A stretch of DNA of 64,000 nt, taken from Kribbella italica. Lineage in GTDB: Bacteria > Actinomycetota > Actinomycetes > Propionibacteriales > Kribbellaceae. Location: NCBI RefSeq assembly GCF_014205135.1, contig NZ_JACHMY010000001.1:2418001-2482000 (forward strand), read 5' to 3'. Below are positions 8,417-17,266 of this stretch, in pieces. The translations under genes and the position numbers were made by a program. Every line of letters starts with the position of its first letter. Position 1 is the first letter of the stretch. A model generated the notes under the pieces. That model searched no databases. It saw only the letters and a list, made by a program, of their open reading frames with translations, and was not told the DNA's origin.

Positions 8417-8671
8417 TCAGCGCTTGGTCCGGGCGGCCAGGCCTTCGGCGGTGCCGACCAGCAGGACCGAGGCGATGACCGCCACGACGAAGCCGAGCAC
8501 GTTCAGCTCGAAGATGCCGCCGGTGCCGAGCACGTTGGCGATGACGCCTCCGATGACCGAGCCGGCCAGGCCGAGCAGCAGCGTCCAGAGCAGGCCGAGC
8601 TTCTGCTTGCCGGGGGTGAACAGGCGAGCCAGCGCGCCAATGATGAGGCCGGCCACGATGAATCCGATCAT
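8417..8671 (-). CDS. GlsB/YeaQ/YmgE family small membrane protein
   Basis: 84 aa with three hydrophobic segments (about 2-16, 27-48, 55-75), glycine-rich transmembrane motifs and a short basic end (RTKR). This is the usual size and pattern of the transglycosylase-associated/YeaQ family, small stress-linked inner-membrane proteins. GGAGG lies about 8 nt before the ATG. It is monocistronic, flanked by the DUF4394 operon and the divergent sigma-CHAT island. No biochemical role can be read from the sequence. Confidence 0.85.
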   Translation of the reverse strand: MIGFIVAGLIIGALARLFTPGKQKLGLLWTLLLGLAGSVIGGVIANVLGTGGIFELNVLGFVVAVIASVLLVGTAEGLAARTKR

Positions 8672-8975
8672 GCTGCGTCCTCCACAGTTCCAGGCCGCGC
8701 CGAGTGCGGCCCCAGGACCACAACTCAACCAGTTCGCGGGAGCACAGCCATCGAGGCGCGGCCCGATCGGGCCCCCGAGGATCCCCTGATTCGTCCCTGA
8801 CCGAATTTCGTCGGCCGATCGGTGTATCAAGCGTATCCTCCGCGCCTCCGAGTCTGCGAGGGACCCGAACAGGGGGAGGGTCCGGGTCGCTGACGTGGCG
8901 GGAAGTCTTGTGGGAGGGAGGGACTTCGCGCCACGTCGGCGATATTGTCCGGTCACCACAGCGAAAGGACGGCGC
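8672..8975. other. 304-nt divergent intergenic region
   Basis: Gap between the YeaQ-type gene (minus) and the sigma gene (plus). It contains a GC-rich self-complementary element (GGCCCGATCGGGCC around 8762-8775) and, at 8892-8937, a near-perfect 16-bp inverted repeat described separately. No convincing small gene is visible. Confidence 0.5.
8892..8937. promoter_or_regulatory. 16-bp inverted repeat upstream of the sigma-CHAT island
   Basis: GACGTGGCGGGAAGTC (8892-8907) pairs with GACTTCGCGCCACGTC (8922-8937) with one mismatch around a 14-nt spacer. It ends 38 nt before the sigma ATG at 8976, so it would overlap or flank the promoter. It may be a dimeric regulator site or an RNA hairpin in the leader. 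I cannot tell which. Confidence 0.55.
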
Positions 8976-9584
8976 ATGCGCGACGACCCGGCCGTCATCC
9001 GCATGGTCAACGGCGCGCGCGACGGGGACCGCGGGGCCTGGGACGACCTGGTGGAGCGGTACGCGCCGCTGGTGTGGACGATCAGCCGGCGCTTCGGCCT
9101 CGCGCCCGCGGACGTCGACGACGTCGGTCAGAGCGTGTGGCTGCTGCTGGTCGAGCATCTGCCCGACCTGCGCGAACCGGCGGCTCTGCCCGGGTGGATC
9201 GCGACCACGACCCGGCGCGAGTGTCTCCGGCTGGTGCGGACCGGTCGCCGGACCGAGCCGGCCGACCCCGTCGAGCTGCTCACCGAACTGCCGTACGACG
9301 AAGTCCCGCTCGACGAGGAACTGCTGCTGCACGAACGGCGGACCGCGGTGCGGACGGCCTTCGGTCAGCTGTCACCGCGGTGCCGGTTGCTGCTCTCGAT
9401 GCTCGTGCAGGACCCGCCCGCGGTGTACCGCGAGATCAGCGACAAGTTGCACATGCGCGTCGGCAGCATCGGCCCCAACCGGGCCCGCTGCCTGGATCGG
9501 CTGCGTCAGACCCCCGCACTGGCCGCACTGATCGAGTTCCGGATCGATCGCCCCATCGAGGACGGAGGTGAGCAGCATGGATGA
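8976..9584 (+). CDS. Sigma-70 family (ECF-like) sigma factor of the CHAT island
   Basis: 202 aa. Region 2 spans about 20-85 (LVERYAPLVWTISRRFGL, then VDDVGQSVWLLLVEHL) and region 4 about 135-190 (LSPRCRLLLSMLVQ, then GSIGPNRARCLDRLR). The IGPxRARCLxRLR recognition helix is typical of sigma factors found next to CHAT and subtilase genes in actinobacteria. GAAAGGA precedes ATG 8976. Its 3' end overlaps the next gene by 8 nt, and no classical zinc anti-sigma gene is adjacent, so the neighbouring 154-aa protein or the CHAT protease may regulate it. That last point is inference. Confidence 0.88.
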   Translation: MRDDPAVIRMVNGARDGDRGAWDDLVERYAPLVWTISRRFGLAPADVDDVGQSVWLLLVEHLPDLREPAALPGWIATTTRRECLRLVRTGRRTEPADPVELLTELPYDEVPLDEELLLHERRTAVRTAFGQLSPRCRLLLSMLVQDPPAVYREISDKLHMRVGSIGPNRARCLDRLRQTPALAALIEFRIDRPIEDGGEQHG

Positions 9585-10041
9585 GCAGTGGTGGACCGAC
9601 GACGACCGGCTGCTCGAGGTTCTGCAGGACGCGCTGGCGAGCGCAAACGACGTACCGCCCAGTCTCGTCGCGGCCGGCAAGGCGGTGTACGCCTGGCGAA
9701 CGATCGACGCGGAACTGGCCGCACTCACCTACGACTCGGCCTGGGAGAGCGAGGCAGTGGACGTCACCCGGACCGGGGAGACCGCGGCCCTGCGCCGCCT
9801 CACGTTCGCCTCGGACCAGGTGAGCATCGAGCTGGAGCTGACGGCGGACGAGCTGCTGGGCCAGCTCAGTCCCCCGCAGGGCGGCACGGTCAGCCTCGCG
9901 GCCGGCTCCGACGATCTCGGCACCACGCCCGTCGACGAGTTCGGGTTCTTCGTCGTCCGGCCGGTTCCGAACCGCCCGTTCCGGATCACCTGCCGCACCG
10001 ACTCCGGTACGACGGTGACGACGGGTCTGGTCTCCCCCTGA
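9577..10041 (+). CDS. Unknown 154-aa protein coupled to the sigma factor
   Basis: Not recognised. 154 aa, acidic, no signal peptide or membrane helix. The N-terminal ~55 residues are helical (WWTDDDRLLEVLQDAL, then VPPSLVAAGKAVYAWRTID). The C-terminal ~90 residues look beta-rich, with FGFFVVRPVPNRPFRITC ending in a Thr-rich TTVTTGLVSP tail. ATG 9577, with GGAGG upstream, overlaps the sigma stop by 8 nt. In type III-E CRISPR loci a TPR-CHAT protease cleaves Csx30, a regulator of a sigma factor; the gene order here invites the same idea, but no sequence similarity is claimed. Confidence 0.8.
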   Translation: MDEQWWTDDDRLLEVLQDALASANDVPPSLVAAGKAVYAWRTIDAELAALTYDSAWESEAVDVTRTGETAALRRLTFASDQVSIELELTADELLGQLSPPQGGTVSLAAGSDDLGTTPVDEFGFFVVRPVPNRPFRITCRTDSGTTVTTGLVSP

Positions 10042-10054
10042 CCGTGACCGAGGC

Positions 10055-12643
10055 TCACGCTCCGAGGGTGACGAACGACTGCGCGGCCGTCCGCGCGAAG
10101 CGGCTGCCGCCCGCCGCCGCGCGGCTTCCGGCGAGCGCCTCGGCGAGCTCGTCCCCCGCACGCAGCCGCGCGTGCAGATCGAGCATCAGTGGCACGGTGC
10201 CCGGATCGTTCACCGGTACGACGCTCGCCACGACCCCGGCCGATCCGAGGGCGACCAGCGCACTGACCAGGCCGAGCAGCTCGTCCGCACCGCTGGGACT
10301 GCCGACCGCCGAGCTACAGCTCGACAGCACCACGCGATGCGGAGCCCGTCGCAACCGTTCGAGGTCGTACACCGTCAGCGGCCCGTCATCAAGCTGGAGC
10401 GCCGAGAACAGCGGGCTGTCGGCGCGGAACGTCCCGTGCGCCGCCACGTGGACCAGCGAGGCGCCGTCGATCGCCTTCAGGACGGCGTCGGCCGTCGCGG
10501 CGCCGTCGGTCAGCATCACCGCGTCCGGGTACAGCTCGGCGAGCCGTCGGACCTCCTCGTGTCCGGTCGACAGCTTGGGACCGCCGATCAGCACCACCCG
10601 ATCGCTCGGCGGCACAGCCTTGCGGGCGCGCAACCAGGCCGCGGCCGACGGAGCCACCGACGTCGGCCGGTGCCGCAACGACGGCAGCAGGCTCCACGGG
10701 ACCGCGTGCAGCCGTCCGGTCGGTACGACGACCACCGGGCCGTCCCGCAGATGCCTGATCGCCGGTCCGAGCAGCAGCGTCTCGAGCTTGGCGCCGATCG
10801 CGTCGAGGTCGAGCTGGTCCGTGCCGCGTCCGGACGCCTCGCGGCGCAGGGCGAACAACGCGTGGGACAGGCGATGAGTCGCGAGCGCGGTCGGGCCGAC
10901 CGGGTCGACGTGGACGCGACCACCCGCGACGACGATCGCGTACAGCTGGTCGTCGACCTCGGTGAGCTCGATCAGGCTGCGCGCGCCGAGGTGATCGAGC
11001 AACTCGGCGCTGCGGAACTGGTCGGGCCGGTCGCCGGCGGTCCCTGGGGCGAGCAGGGCGCGACGGCGTACGGACGATTCGAGGCGGCGGCGTTCGCGGT
11101 GCAGCGGCCCGGCGCCGGGCCGCTGGTCGTAGTTGGCCTCCAGCCGGTGGGTCAGGCCGCGCAACGTGGCGAGGTCGGCGACCAGATCGTCGTCCTCCGG
11201 CGGCCGGACCGGCGGAATCGCCAGCACGGTCGCCCGCCAGCGTTCGCTCCACTCGAGGACCTGCCGCGCGTTGTGCTGCTGTACGGCGTACCGCAGAGCG
11301 ATCGCGGCGAGCTCGGAGCCCTGGGCGGTGGCCAGGACGCGCAGCTCGGTCGCGCCGAGAGTGCGCAGGTAGACCTCGATCAGGCTCAGGCCCTGCCGGC
11401 AGGCGGCCAGCATCGCGCGCGACCGGCCTTCGCCTTGGTGGAGCGTGGCCTGGGCGAGCCAGCCGGCACCGCGCGCCCGCAGACCGCGGTTCCGGGCCGC
11501 GGCCGCGATCTTCAGGTGCTCCCCCGCCGTGAGCAGATCGGTCCGCGCGATCGCGATCCGGCCGGTCAGCAGGTGCGCCTCGGTGGCGAGGTCCGGGTCG
11601 AGCTGGTCGAGCTCGGCGCTGACGCGTCGGCTGGTGCTCAGCAGCCGTGCCGTCCGGTCGCCGCCGTCGTACCGGGACTGCAGGAGCGCAAGCTCCGCGC
11701 GGGCCGCCCACCACGGACGCTGCTGGCGGCGGAACAGCATCAACGCGGCGCGGCCGCGGCTCTCGGCGACGTCCAGCGCGCCGGTGGCGTTGGCGGCCAG
11801 AGCGGCGCAGTACAAGAGTTCCGCGCGGCGGGCGTCCGAGCCGCGCTGCTGCTCGATCCGGTCGAGGGCGCTGTCGATCTCGGTGAGCGCGTCCCGCGTC
11901 AGGCCGGCTGCCAGCAGCACCAGGCACTTGTTGGCGTACAGGTCCGGCTCCAGGATGCCGAGCTCCTCCTCGACCACGCGCTGCGCGTCGCCGAGGTACC
12001 GCAGGGCCGTCGGCAGGTCGCCGCGTGCGAAGGCCGCAGCGCCGCGGGCCTGCCGGGTGTCGGCGTACTCGGCCAGCTGCCCGCGGCTCGAGAACAGTTC
12101 CTCGCTGCGGGCGTAGTCCTGGTCGGCGCGCTCGATCGCGCCCATCGCGAGCAGCACCATCGCCCGGTGGGTCAGCGCCCGGGCCTCCCACACCAGGTCG
12201 CCGGCGTCGCTCAGCAACGCGACCGCTTGCTCGGCGTCGACGAGGGCTTCGTCGAACCGGCCGAGCAACGCGCCGTTGACCCAGGCGCGGCGGATCAGGA
12301 TCCGGCCGGCCTGCACCCCGGTCCGGCCCGGCACGATCGCGTCGAGCATCGCGACCCCACGGTCGGTCCGGCCGGCCATCACCAGCGCGACGCCCAGGCT
12401 CGCCTGGATGTCCGCCTCGCGATCCGGATCGGCGGCCTTGCGCGCGTACCGGTACGCCGACCTGAGCTCGGCCACCGCCTCCTTGATGTCACCGAAATCG
12501 CGGTGCACCACGCCCACCGCCTGGTGAGCCGCGGCGGCCTCCGCGTCCGACGGCGCATTCGCGAGCACGTCCCGCGCGATCCTCAGCGCATCGGTGGGCC
12601 GCGACAGCGCGAGCGCCTGCAGGTCCTCGATGTCGACGGCCAC
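10055..12643 (-). CDS. TPR-CHAT protein (caspase-like, clan CD protease)
   Basis: 862 aa, cytoplasmic. About 550 residues of TPR-like helical repeats (for example AAAAHQAVGVVHRDFGDIKEA at 37-57, broken across repeats) precede a C-terminal CHAT domain (about 600-862). The catalytic dyad is visible: His736 in VHVAAHGTF and Cys776 in VVLSSCSSAVG, with the ADELLGLVSALVALGSAGV segment after it. CHAT proteins are caspase relatives activated through their repeat domains. The gene faces the sigma/154-aa pair tail to tail (13-nt gap) and diverges from a subtilase gene. GGAGGG precedes the GTG start. Substrate unknown. Confidence 0.92.
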   Translation of the reverse strand: MAVDIEDLQALALSRPTDALRIARDVLANAPSDAEAAAAHQAVGVVHRDFGDIKEAVAELRSAYRYARKAADPDREADIQASLGVALVMAGRTDRGVAMLDAIVPGRTGVQAGRILIRRAWVNGALLGRFDEALVDAEQAVALLSDAGDLVWEARALTHRAMVLLAMGAIERADQDYARSEELFSSRGQLAEYADTRQARGAAAFARGDLPTALRYLGDAQRVVEEELGILEPDLYANKCLVLLAAGLTRDALTEIDSALDRIEQQRGSDARRAELLYCAALAANATGALDVAESRGRAALMLFRRQQRPWWAARAELALLQSRYDGGDRTARLLSTSRRVSAELDQLDPDLATEAHLLTGRIAIARTDLLTAGEHLKIAAAARNRGLRARGAGWLAQATLHQGEGRSRAMLAACRQGLSLIEVYLRTLGATELRVLATAQGSELAAIALRYAVQQHNARQVLEWSERWRATVLAIPPVRPPEDDDLVADLATLRGLTHRLEANYDQRPGAGPLHRERRRLESSVRRRALLAPGTAGDRPDQFRSAELLDHLGARSLIELTEVDDQLYAIVVAGGRVHVDPVGPTALATHRLSHALFALRREASGRGTDQLDLDAIGAKLETLLLGPAIRHLRDGPVVVVPTGRLHAVPWSLLPSLRHRPTSVAPSAAAWLRARKAVPPSDRVVLIGGPKLSTGHEEVRRLAELYPDAVMLTDGAATADAVLKAIDGASLVHVAAHGTFRADSPLFSALQLDDGPLTVYDLERLRRAPHRVVLSSCSSAVGSPSGADELLGLVSALVALGSAGVVASVVPVNDPGTVPLMLDLHARLRAGDELAEALAGSRAAAGGSRFARTAAQSFVTLGA

Positions 12644-12722
12644 AGGCCGCCCTCCCCTCCCCGGACGTCCTCAGATCGTAGTACGCCCGACCCCGCAACT
12701 TTCACCGTCGAGAGGAACCACC

Positions 12723-14165
12723 ATGCCGGCCGACCAACGTCTCAAGGACGCCTTGCGCCTCATCATCGAAGACCGCGACGGCAAGGATCCGGGTCCGGGC
12801 AACGAGCGGTGGTTCGGCACCACGGCCGTGCACCCGTACAACTGGGAGGAGCTCGGGTACGCCGAGTACTTCTACCGCCGCGACACGATGCTCGTCCGGA
12901 CCGAGGACATCGAACTGGTGCTCGGCGCGCTGCGTGAGGAGCCGGCCGACCGCCAGAAGGAGGACCCCGCTGGCCCGATCATCCCCGAGAACGTGGCGAT
13001 CGACCGGTTGCCGGTGATCGACGGTGTCACCGGCCTGGTCTGGCGCTACGGCCGGACCGCCCGCTCGGTCGGGGCGGGCAAGGGCGGCGGGTACGGCGGC
13101 CGCGAGTTCCCCGGCGAACCGAACGGCCGCTACGACGACAACGACTCCCTGTCGACGCCGAACGTCCTGGCGCGGGTCGACCGGTCGATCGGTGAGGGCG
13201 TGGCCCGGCCGTGCGCCGCGCTCCCGTTGAACGGCAACGGCCACCCCTGCCCGGCGTCGGAACCGGCGGAGGTGCCTTCGAGCTCGGCGGCGCCGGTGCC
13301 GGCGATCAACAGCGGGATCTGTTGCGGCAAGCACGGATGGGACGGCCGCGGAGTCCTGGTCGGAGTCGTGGACGGCGGTCTGGTCGAGGCGACGACGCAC
13401 CAGTGGCCGTGGATGGAGGGCGTGTACGGCGACCCCGATCCGGCCGCCCTGCCCGGCAACCCCATCGGCGCCTACTCCTGCCACGGGACCTTCGTCGCCG
13501 GCTGTGTACGCACCACGGCACCGAAGGCGGAGGTCTGCGTCAAGCGCGCGAAGGAGATCGACTGGCGGCTGTACGGCGGGATGGCCTACGAGCACGAGAT
13601 CATCCAGCGGATGAGCGACCTGCTCGACCTCGGCGCCGACATCATCGTCTGCGAGTTCGACGGCGCGACCCGCCACCACCTGCCGCTGCACACCTTCGAC
13701 GCCTTCTACCGCAGGCGTTTGCGGCACCTGAACGTCACCGTGCTCGCGCCCGCCGGCAACGACGAGACCCACCTGCCGACGTTCCCCGCGGCGTACACCT
13801 GGACGATCGGCGTCGGTGCGCTGTCCGCGGACGGCAACACCCGCGCCCACTTCTCCAACTACGGCCACTGGGTCGACGTCTACGCCCCCGGCGAGGAGCT
13901 GGTGAACGCGTTCGGGACCGGCAAGTACACCTGCGAGGAGGAGCCGTACGAGGAGCGCCACTTCGCGGGCCTGGCCAACTGGAGCGGCACGTCCTTCTCC
14001 ACTCCCCTGGTCGCCGGCATGATCGCCGCCCGCATGTCCGGCACCGGCGAGAACGCCCCTGCCGCCGCTGCCGCGGTCCTCGCTTTCGCGGGCACCCAAG
14101 CAGCTCCGGGCATCGGCCCGGTCCTCCACCCACACCAGATCTGCGGCCCCTGCCACACCCCCTGA
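12723..14165 (+). CDS. S8 family (subtilisin-like) serine protease, apparently cytoplasmic
   Basis: 480 aa with an intact triad: Asp217 (GVVDGG), His254 (SCHGTFVAG) and Ser424 (SGTSFSTPLVAG), plus the oxyanion Asn in APAGND. The ~200-residue N-terminal region has no signal peptide and resembles no classical I9 propeptide. It contains a Gly-rich stretch and paired cysteines (CC at about 200). The C-terminus has a C-x2-C end motif. It is divergent from the TPR-CHAT gene with a 79-nt shared promoter region. A subtilase kept inside the cell beside a CHAT protease and sigma factor suggests a proteolytic response or cell-death module. That role is inferred. Confidence 0.9.
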   Translation: MPADQRLKDALRLIIEDRDGKDPGPGNERWFGTTAVHPYNWEELGYAEYFYRRDTMLVRTEDIELVLGALREEPADRQKEDPAGPIIPENVAIDRLPVIDGVTGLVWRYGRTARSVGAGKGGGYGGREFPGEPNGRYDDNDSLSTPNVLARVDRSIGEGVARPCAALPLNGNGHPCPASEPAEVPSSSAAPVPAINSGICCGKHGWDGRGVLVGVVDGGLVEATTHQWPWMEGVYGDPDPAALPGNPIGAYSCHGTFVAGCVRTTAPKAEVCVKRAKEIDWRLYGGMAYEHEIIQRMSDLLDLGADIIVCEFDGATRHHLPLHTFDAFYRRRLRHLNVTVLAPAGNDETHLPTFPAAYTWTIGVGALSADGNTRAHFSNYGHWVDVYAPGEELVNAFGTGKYTCEEEPYEERHFAGLANWSGTSFSTPLVAGMIAARMSGTGENAPAAAAAVLAFAGTQAAPGIGPVLHPHQICGPCHTP

Positions 14166-14178
14166 CGCGACGCCCAGG

Positions 14179-14204
14179 ACCGTACCGCGGGTGACCCGGA
14201 CGGT
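14179..14204. terminator. Possible weak terminator after the subtilase gene
   Basis: Imperfect hairpin: ACCGT at 14179-14183 pairs with ACGGT at 14200-14204, with further interrupted GC pairing inside. It begins 14 nt after the subtilase stop. The pairing is modest, so the call is tentative. Confidence 0.35.
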
Positions 14205-14231
14205 ACTGTGCGCCACCCCTTCCGCGCCCTC

Positions 14232-14286
14232 TTGACAGCGTCTCGGGCCGGGCTTAGTTTCTCACTAAATTTAGTGCCGAACTAAG
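14232..14286 (+). promoter_or_regulatory. ROK gene promoter with an extended palindromic operator
   Basis: -35 TTGACA (14232-14237), 17-nt spacer, -10 TAGTTT (14255-14260). Overlapping the -10 is an AT-rich double palindrome: CTTAGTT (14253-14259), the perfect core CACTAAATTTAGTG (14263-14276) and AACTAAG (14280-14286), symmetric around 14269/14270 apart from the 3-nt spacers. The site stands out in this GC-rich DNA. It is best explained as the binding site of the ROK repressor encoded 30 nt downstream, giving autoregulation and control of the sugar operon. Confidence 0.8.
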
Positions 14287-14315
14287 CCCTCCCGTCGTCG
14301 CCGAAGGAGCACCGC

Positions 14316-15521
14316 GTGGTCAACGCCCAAGGTCCGATCCCCCGTGGCGATCTGGTGCCGTCGGGTGTTGTCGGGCTGCTCGGGACGCAGGGGCCGACGT
14401 CGCGGGCGGAGATCGCCCGGGCGCTCGGATTGAGCCCGGCGACCGTCACGCAGGTGACCAAGGACCTGATCGCCCGCGGGCTGGTCGAGGAGCTGGAGTC
14501 CGTGCCGTCCAAGGGCGGGCGGCCGGCCCGGCTGCTCGGGCTGGTCGCCGACGCGGGTGTCGCGCTCGGTGCCAAGGTGACCGCGGACCACGTGGCCGTG
14601 GTGACGGTCGAGCTGGACGGGACCGTGCGGTCGTCGTCCGAGCACGAGTACGACCCTACCGCCGACGACGCGATCACCCGGCTCGGGCAGGTGCTCGCCC
14701 AGGAGATCGCCGCGCTCGACGACCGCCTGCTCGGCGTCGGCGTCGGCGTACCGGGGTCGGTGGACGCGCAGGCGTCCGGCATCGTCGACGCCCCCACGCT
14801 GGGCTGGCGGGCCGCCCCGGTCGGGCCGACGCTGCGCGCGGCGCTCGACACTCCGGTGCTGGTCGACAACGACGTGAACACGCTGGCCGCGGCCGAGCGG
14901 CTGTACGGGATCGGGCGCGACCATTCGTCGTACCTGGTGGTGACGATCGGGCGCGGGATCGGCTGCGGCATCGTCGTCGACGGCGGCATCTATCGCGGCG
15001 CCAACGGCGGCGCCGGGGAGATCGGCCACATCCCGGTCTGGAGCGACGGCGAGCTGCCGCCCTGCACCTGCGGCTCGACCGGCTGCCTGGAGGCGTACAT
15101 CGGTGCCGCGGGCATCGTGCGTACGGCGCGCGCCCGGAAGGCGATCGGACCGCGCGGCACCATCTCCACCTTGGTGCGCGCGGCAACGACCGGCGACACG
15201 GCCGCCGGGCAGGTCTTCGCGGAGGCCGGCGCGATGCTCGGACGGGCGCTCGCCGGGGTGATCCACACCGTCGACCCCGAGGTGGTAGTGCTGATGGGTG
15301 AGGGGGTGGACGGATGGGAGTTCTGGCAGACCGGGTTCGAGCCGTCGTTCCGGCGATCGTTGCTTCCGGCCCGCAAAGACGTCCCGGTCGTGGTGGAACC
15401 GTGGACGGAGGACCAGTGGGCCCGCGGGGCCGCGTCGCTGGTGCTGACGTCCCCGTTCGACTCGGCCGGCAACGGTGGCGAGCAGAGCCGCCTGGTCAGG
15501 GTCCGGATGGGGACGCCGTGA
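14316..15521 (+). CDS. ROK family transcriptional repressor/sugar kinase-like regulator
   Basis: 401 aa. The N-terminal winged helix (about 12-75, with [24 protein letters not shown] divided over two helices) is followed by a ROK domain. The latter shows the zinc motif [12 protein letters not shown] and the ROK signature [13 protein letters not shown] 14316 has GAAGGAG upstream. The stop overlaps the first permease start by 4 nt (GTGA), so it leads the operon. It likely senses a sugar or sugar phosphate and represses the ABC importer and glycosidase genes through the palindrome at 14253-14286. Confidence 0.9.
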   Translation: MVNAQGPIPRGDLVPSGVVGLLGTQGPTSRAEIARALGLSPATVTQVTKDLIARGLVEELESVPSKGGRPARLLGLVADAGVALGAKVTADHVAVVTVELDGTVRSSSEHEYDPTADDAITRLGQVLAQEIAALDDRLLGVGVGVPGSVDAQASGIVDAPTLGWRAAPVGPTLRAALDTPVLVDNDVNTLAAAERLYGIGRDHSSYLVVTIGRGIGCGIVVDGGIYRGANGGAGEIGHIPVWSDGELPPCTCGSTGCLEAYIGAAGIVRTARARKAIGPRGTISTLVRAATTGDTAAGQVFAEAGAMLGRALAGVIHTVDPEVVVLMGEGVDGWEFWQTGFEPSFRRSLLPARKDVPVVVEPWTEDQWARGAASLVLTSPFDSAGNGGEQSRLVRVRMGTP

Positions 15522-16435
15522 AGACCGACGCGAAGCCGGCCCGGACGGCGCGCAGCCGCAAGCCGGGCAGCTGGAAGAAGCTCGGCTGGGTGCTGTTCTT
15601 CCTGCTGCCGAGCGCGGTCCCGCTGCTGATCTTCACGCTGATCCCGATGGTCTCGTCGCTGTGGGTGAGCCTGCACCGGTGGAACCTGATCTCCCCGATG
15701 GAGTGGGTCGGCCTCGGCAACTACGCCAACCTGCTCGGCGACGAGATGACGCGCCGCGTCTTCCTGCACACGCTGATCTACGTCGCCGGCTACCTGCCAC
15801 TCGTGTACGTCGGCGGCCTGGCCCTCGCGCTCGCGCTGAACCAGAAACTGAAGGGCCGCTCGTTCCTGCGGGCGACGTACTTCCTGCCGGTGGTGACGAG
15901 CTGGGTCGTCGTCGCGCTGGTCTGGAAGTGGCTGCTCAACCCCAGCAACGGCCTGGTCAACCAGGTGCTCGGCGCGATCGGCCTGCCCGAGCCGGGCTGG
16001 TGGACCGATCCGCAGTGGGCGCTGCCCGCGGTGATCCTCTCGTCGGCCTGGAAGGACCTGGGTTTCGTGATGGTCATCCTGCTCGCCGGCCTGCAGGCCA
16101 TCCCGAGTGACCTGTACGAGGCGGCGAAGGTCGACGGATCGAGTGCCTGGCAACGCTTCTGGCGGGTCACGCTCCCGCTGCTGTCCCCGTCGACCTTCTT
16201 CGTGGTGGTGATCTCGCTGATCAACGGCTTCCAGGTGTTCGACCAGGTCTACGTGATGACCGGGGGCGGCCCGGCCGGGTCCAGCCAGGTGGTCGTCGGG
16301 CAGATCTACGACCTGACCTTCCGCTACGGGCGCGCCGGTGAGGCGTCGGCCCTGTCCTGGATCCTGTTCGCCGTGATCCTGGTGATCACCGTGGTCCAGA
16401 TCCGCGGCCAGCGCCGGTGGGTGCACTATGCGTGA
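15518..16435 (+). CDS. Carbohydrate ABC transporter permease 1 (MalF/UgpA type)
   Basis: 305 aa, six predicted membrane segments, with the EAA loop near the C-terminal third ([22 protein letters not shown], broken as [11 protein letters not shown] then [10 protein letters not shown]) that docks to the ATPase. GTG start overlaps the ROK stop; its 3' end overlaps permease 2 by 8 nt. It is an inner-membrane subunit of a CUT1 sugar importer. No ATPase gene is present locally, so a shared MsiK-type ATPase encoded elsewhere probably energises it, as is usual in actinobacteria. Confidence 0.93.
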   Translation: MKTDAKPARTARSRKPGSWKKLGWVLFFLLPSAVPLLIFTLIPMVSSLWVSLHRWNLISPMEWVGLGNYANLLGDEMTRRVFLHTLIYVAGYLPLVYVGGLALALALNQKLKGRSFLRATYFLPVVTSWVVVALVWKWLLNPSNGLVNQVLGAIGLPEPGWWTDPQWALPAVILSSAWKDLGFVMVILLAGLQAIPSDLYEAAKVDGSSAWQRFWRVTLPLLSPSTFFVVVISLINGFQVFDQVYVMTGGGPAGSSQVVVGQIYDLTFRYGRAGEASALSWILFAVILVITVVQIRGQRRWVHYA

Positions 16436-17252
16436 CACCCGCTCACTCCCGGCCAAGCTCGCCCTGTACGCCGCCGTCCTGGCCGGCGCGGTGATCATGC
16501 TCTTCCCGTTCCTGTGGACGGTGATCACCTCGATCACGCCGGAGGGCTCGCTGGCCGACGGCCCGAAGCTCGTCGTCGACGACCCGACCCTGAACGCCTA
16601 CCGCACGCTGCTCGACGCGATCCCGATGTGGCGGATCATGCTGAACTCGCTCGGCATCGCGATCGCCTCCACGCTGCTGCAACTGGTCACCGGCGCGATG
16701 GCGGCGTACGGGTTCGCCCGGTTGCACTTCCCGTTGAAGAACGTCGTGTTCGGGTTCTACCTGGCCACGCTGATGGTGCCGCTGCAGGTGCTGGTCGTGC
16801 CGCTGTTCATCGAGATGAAGACGCTCAACCTGCAGGACACGTACTTCGCGCTGCTCGCCCCGACGATCGCCTCGGCGTTCGGGGTGTTCCTGCTCCGGCA
16901 GGCCGTCACCGCCGTACCGCTGGAACTGGACGAGGCGGCCACCATCGACGGCGCGGGGCACCTGCGCATCTTCACCACCATCGTGCTGCCGCTGATCCGG
17001 CCGGCGCTGGCGACCGTCGCGGTCTTCGCGTTCATGGGCAGCTGGAACAGCTTCCTCTGGCCGCTGGTGGTGATCAGGTCGCCGGAGTTCATGACGCTCC
17101 CGCTCGGCCTGTCCACCCTGCAGGGCCAGTTCACCACCCAGTGGGACGTCGTGATGGCGGGGTCCGTCGTCTCGATCGTGCCGATCGCCATCGTCTACCT
17201 GCTCGCGCAGCGCCACATCATCGCCGGTGTCGCACACACCGGCATCAAGTGA
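16428..17252 (+). CDS. Carbohydrate ABC transporter permease 2 (MalG/UgpE type)
   Basis: 274 aa with six hydrophobic segments. The EAA motif is in ELDEAATIDGAGHLRIF and the second-half motif in FMGSWNSFLWPLVV. ATG overlaps the upstream permease. It pairs with that subunit to form the translocation channel of the sugar importer. C-terminus HIIAGVAHTGIK is the usual MalG-type ending. Confident family call; the transported sugar is inferred from the neighbouring GH15 and GH31 genes to be an alpha-gluco-oligosaccharide. Confidence 0.93.
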   Translation: MRDTRSLPAKLALYAAVLAGAVIMLFPFLWTVITSITPEGSLADGPKLVVDDPTLNAYRTLLDAIPMWRIMLNSLGIAIASTLLQLVTGAMAAYGFARLHFPLKNVVFGFYLATLMVPLQVLVVPLFIEMKTLNLQDTYFALLAPTIASAFGVFLLRQAVTAVPLELDEAATIDGAGHLRIFTTIVLPLIRPALATVAVFAFMGSWNSFLWPLVVIRSPEFMTLPLGLSTLQGQFTTQWDVVMAGSVVSIVPIAIVYLLAQRHIIAGVAHTGIK

Positions 17253-17266
17253 GGGGAACAACCATC

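Noticed and set aside
8891..8937. Inverted repeat as another copy of the two-component operator, because both contain TGACGTGG
   Set aside because: Arm order and spacing do not match GTGAC-N5-GTCAC; only the 8-mer is shared, so I treat it as a different element.
10172..12937. Very long plus-strand open frame opposite the TPR-CHAT gene
   Set aside because: Shadow frame produced by GC-rich codon bias on the opposite strand; Arg/Gln/Pro-rich composition, no domains, no start signal.
8976..14165. The CHAT island as a type III-E CRISPR (craspase) locus
   Set aside because: There is no gRAMP/Cas gene and no repeat-spacer array anywhere in the window; only the TPR-CHAT plus sigma idea is shared.
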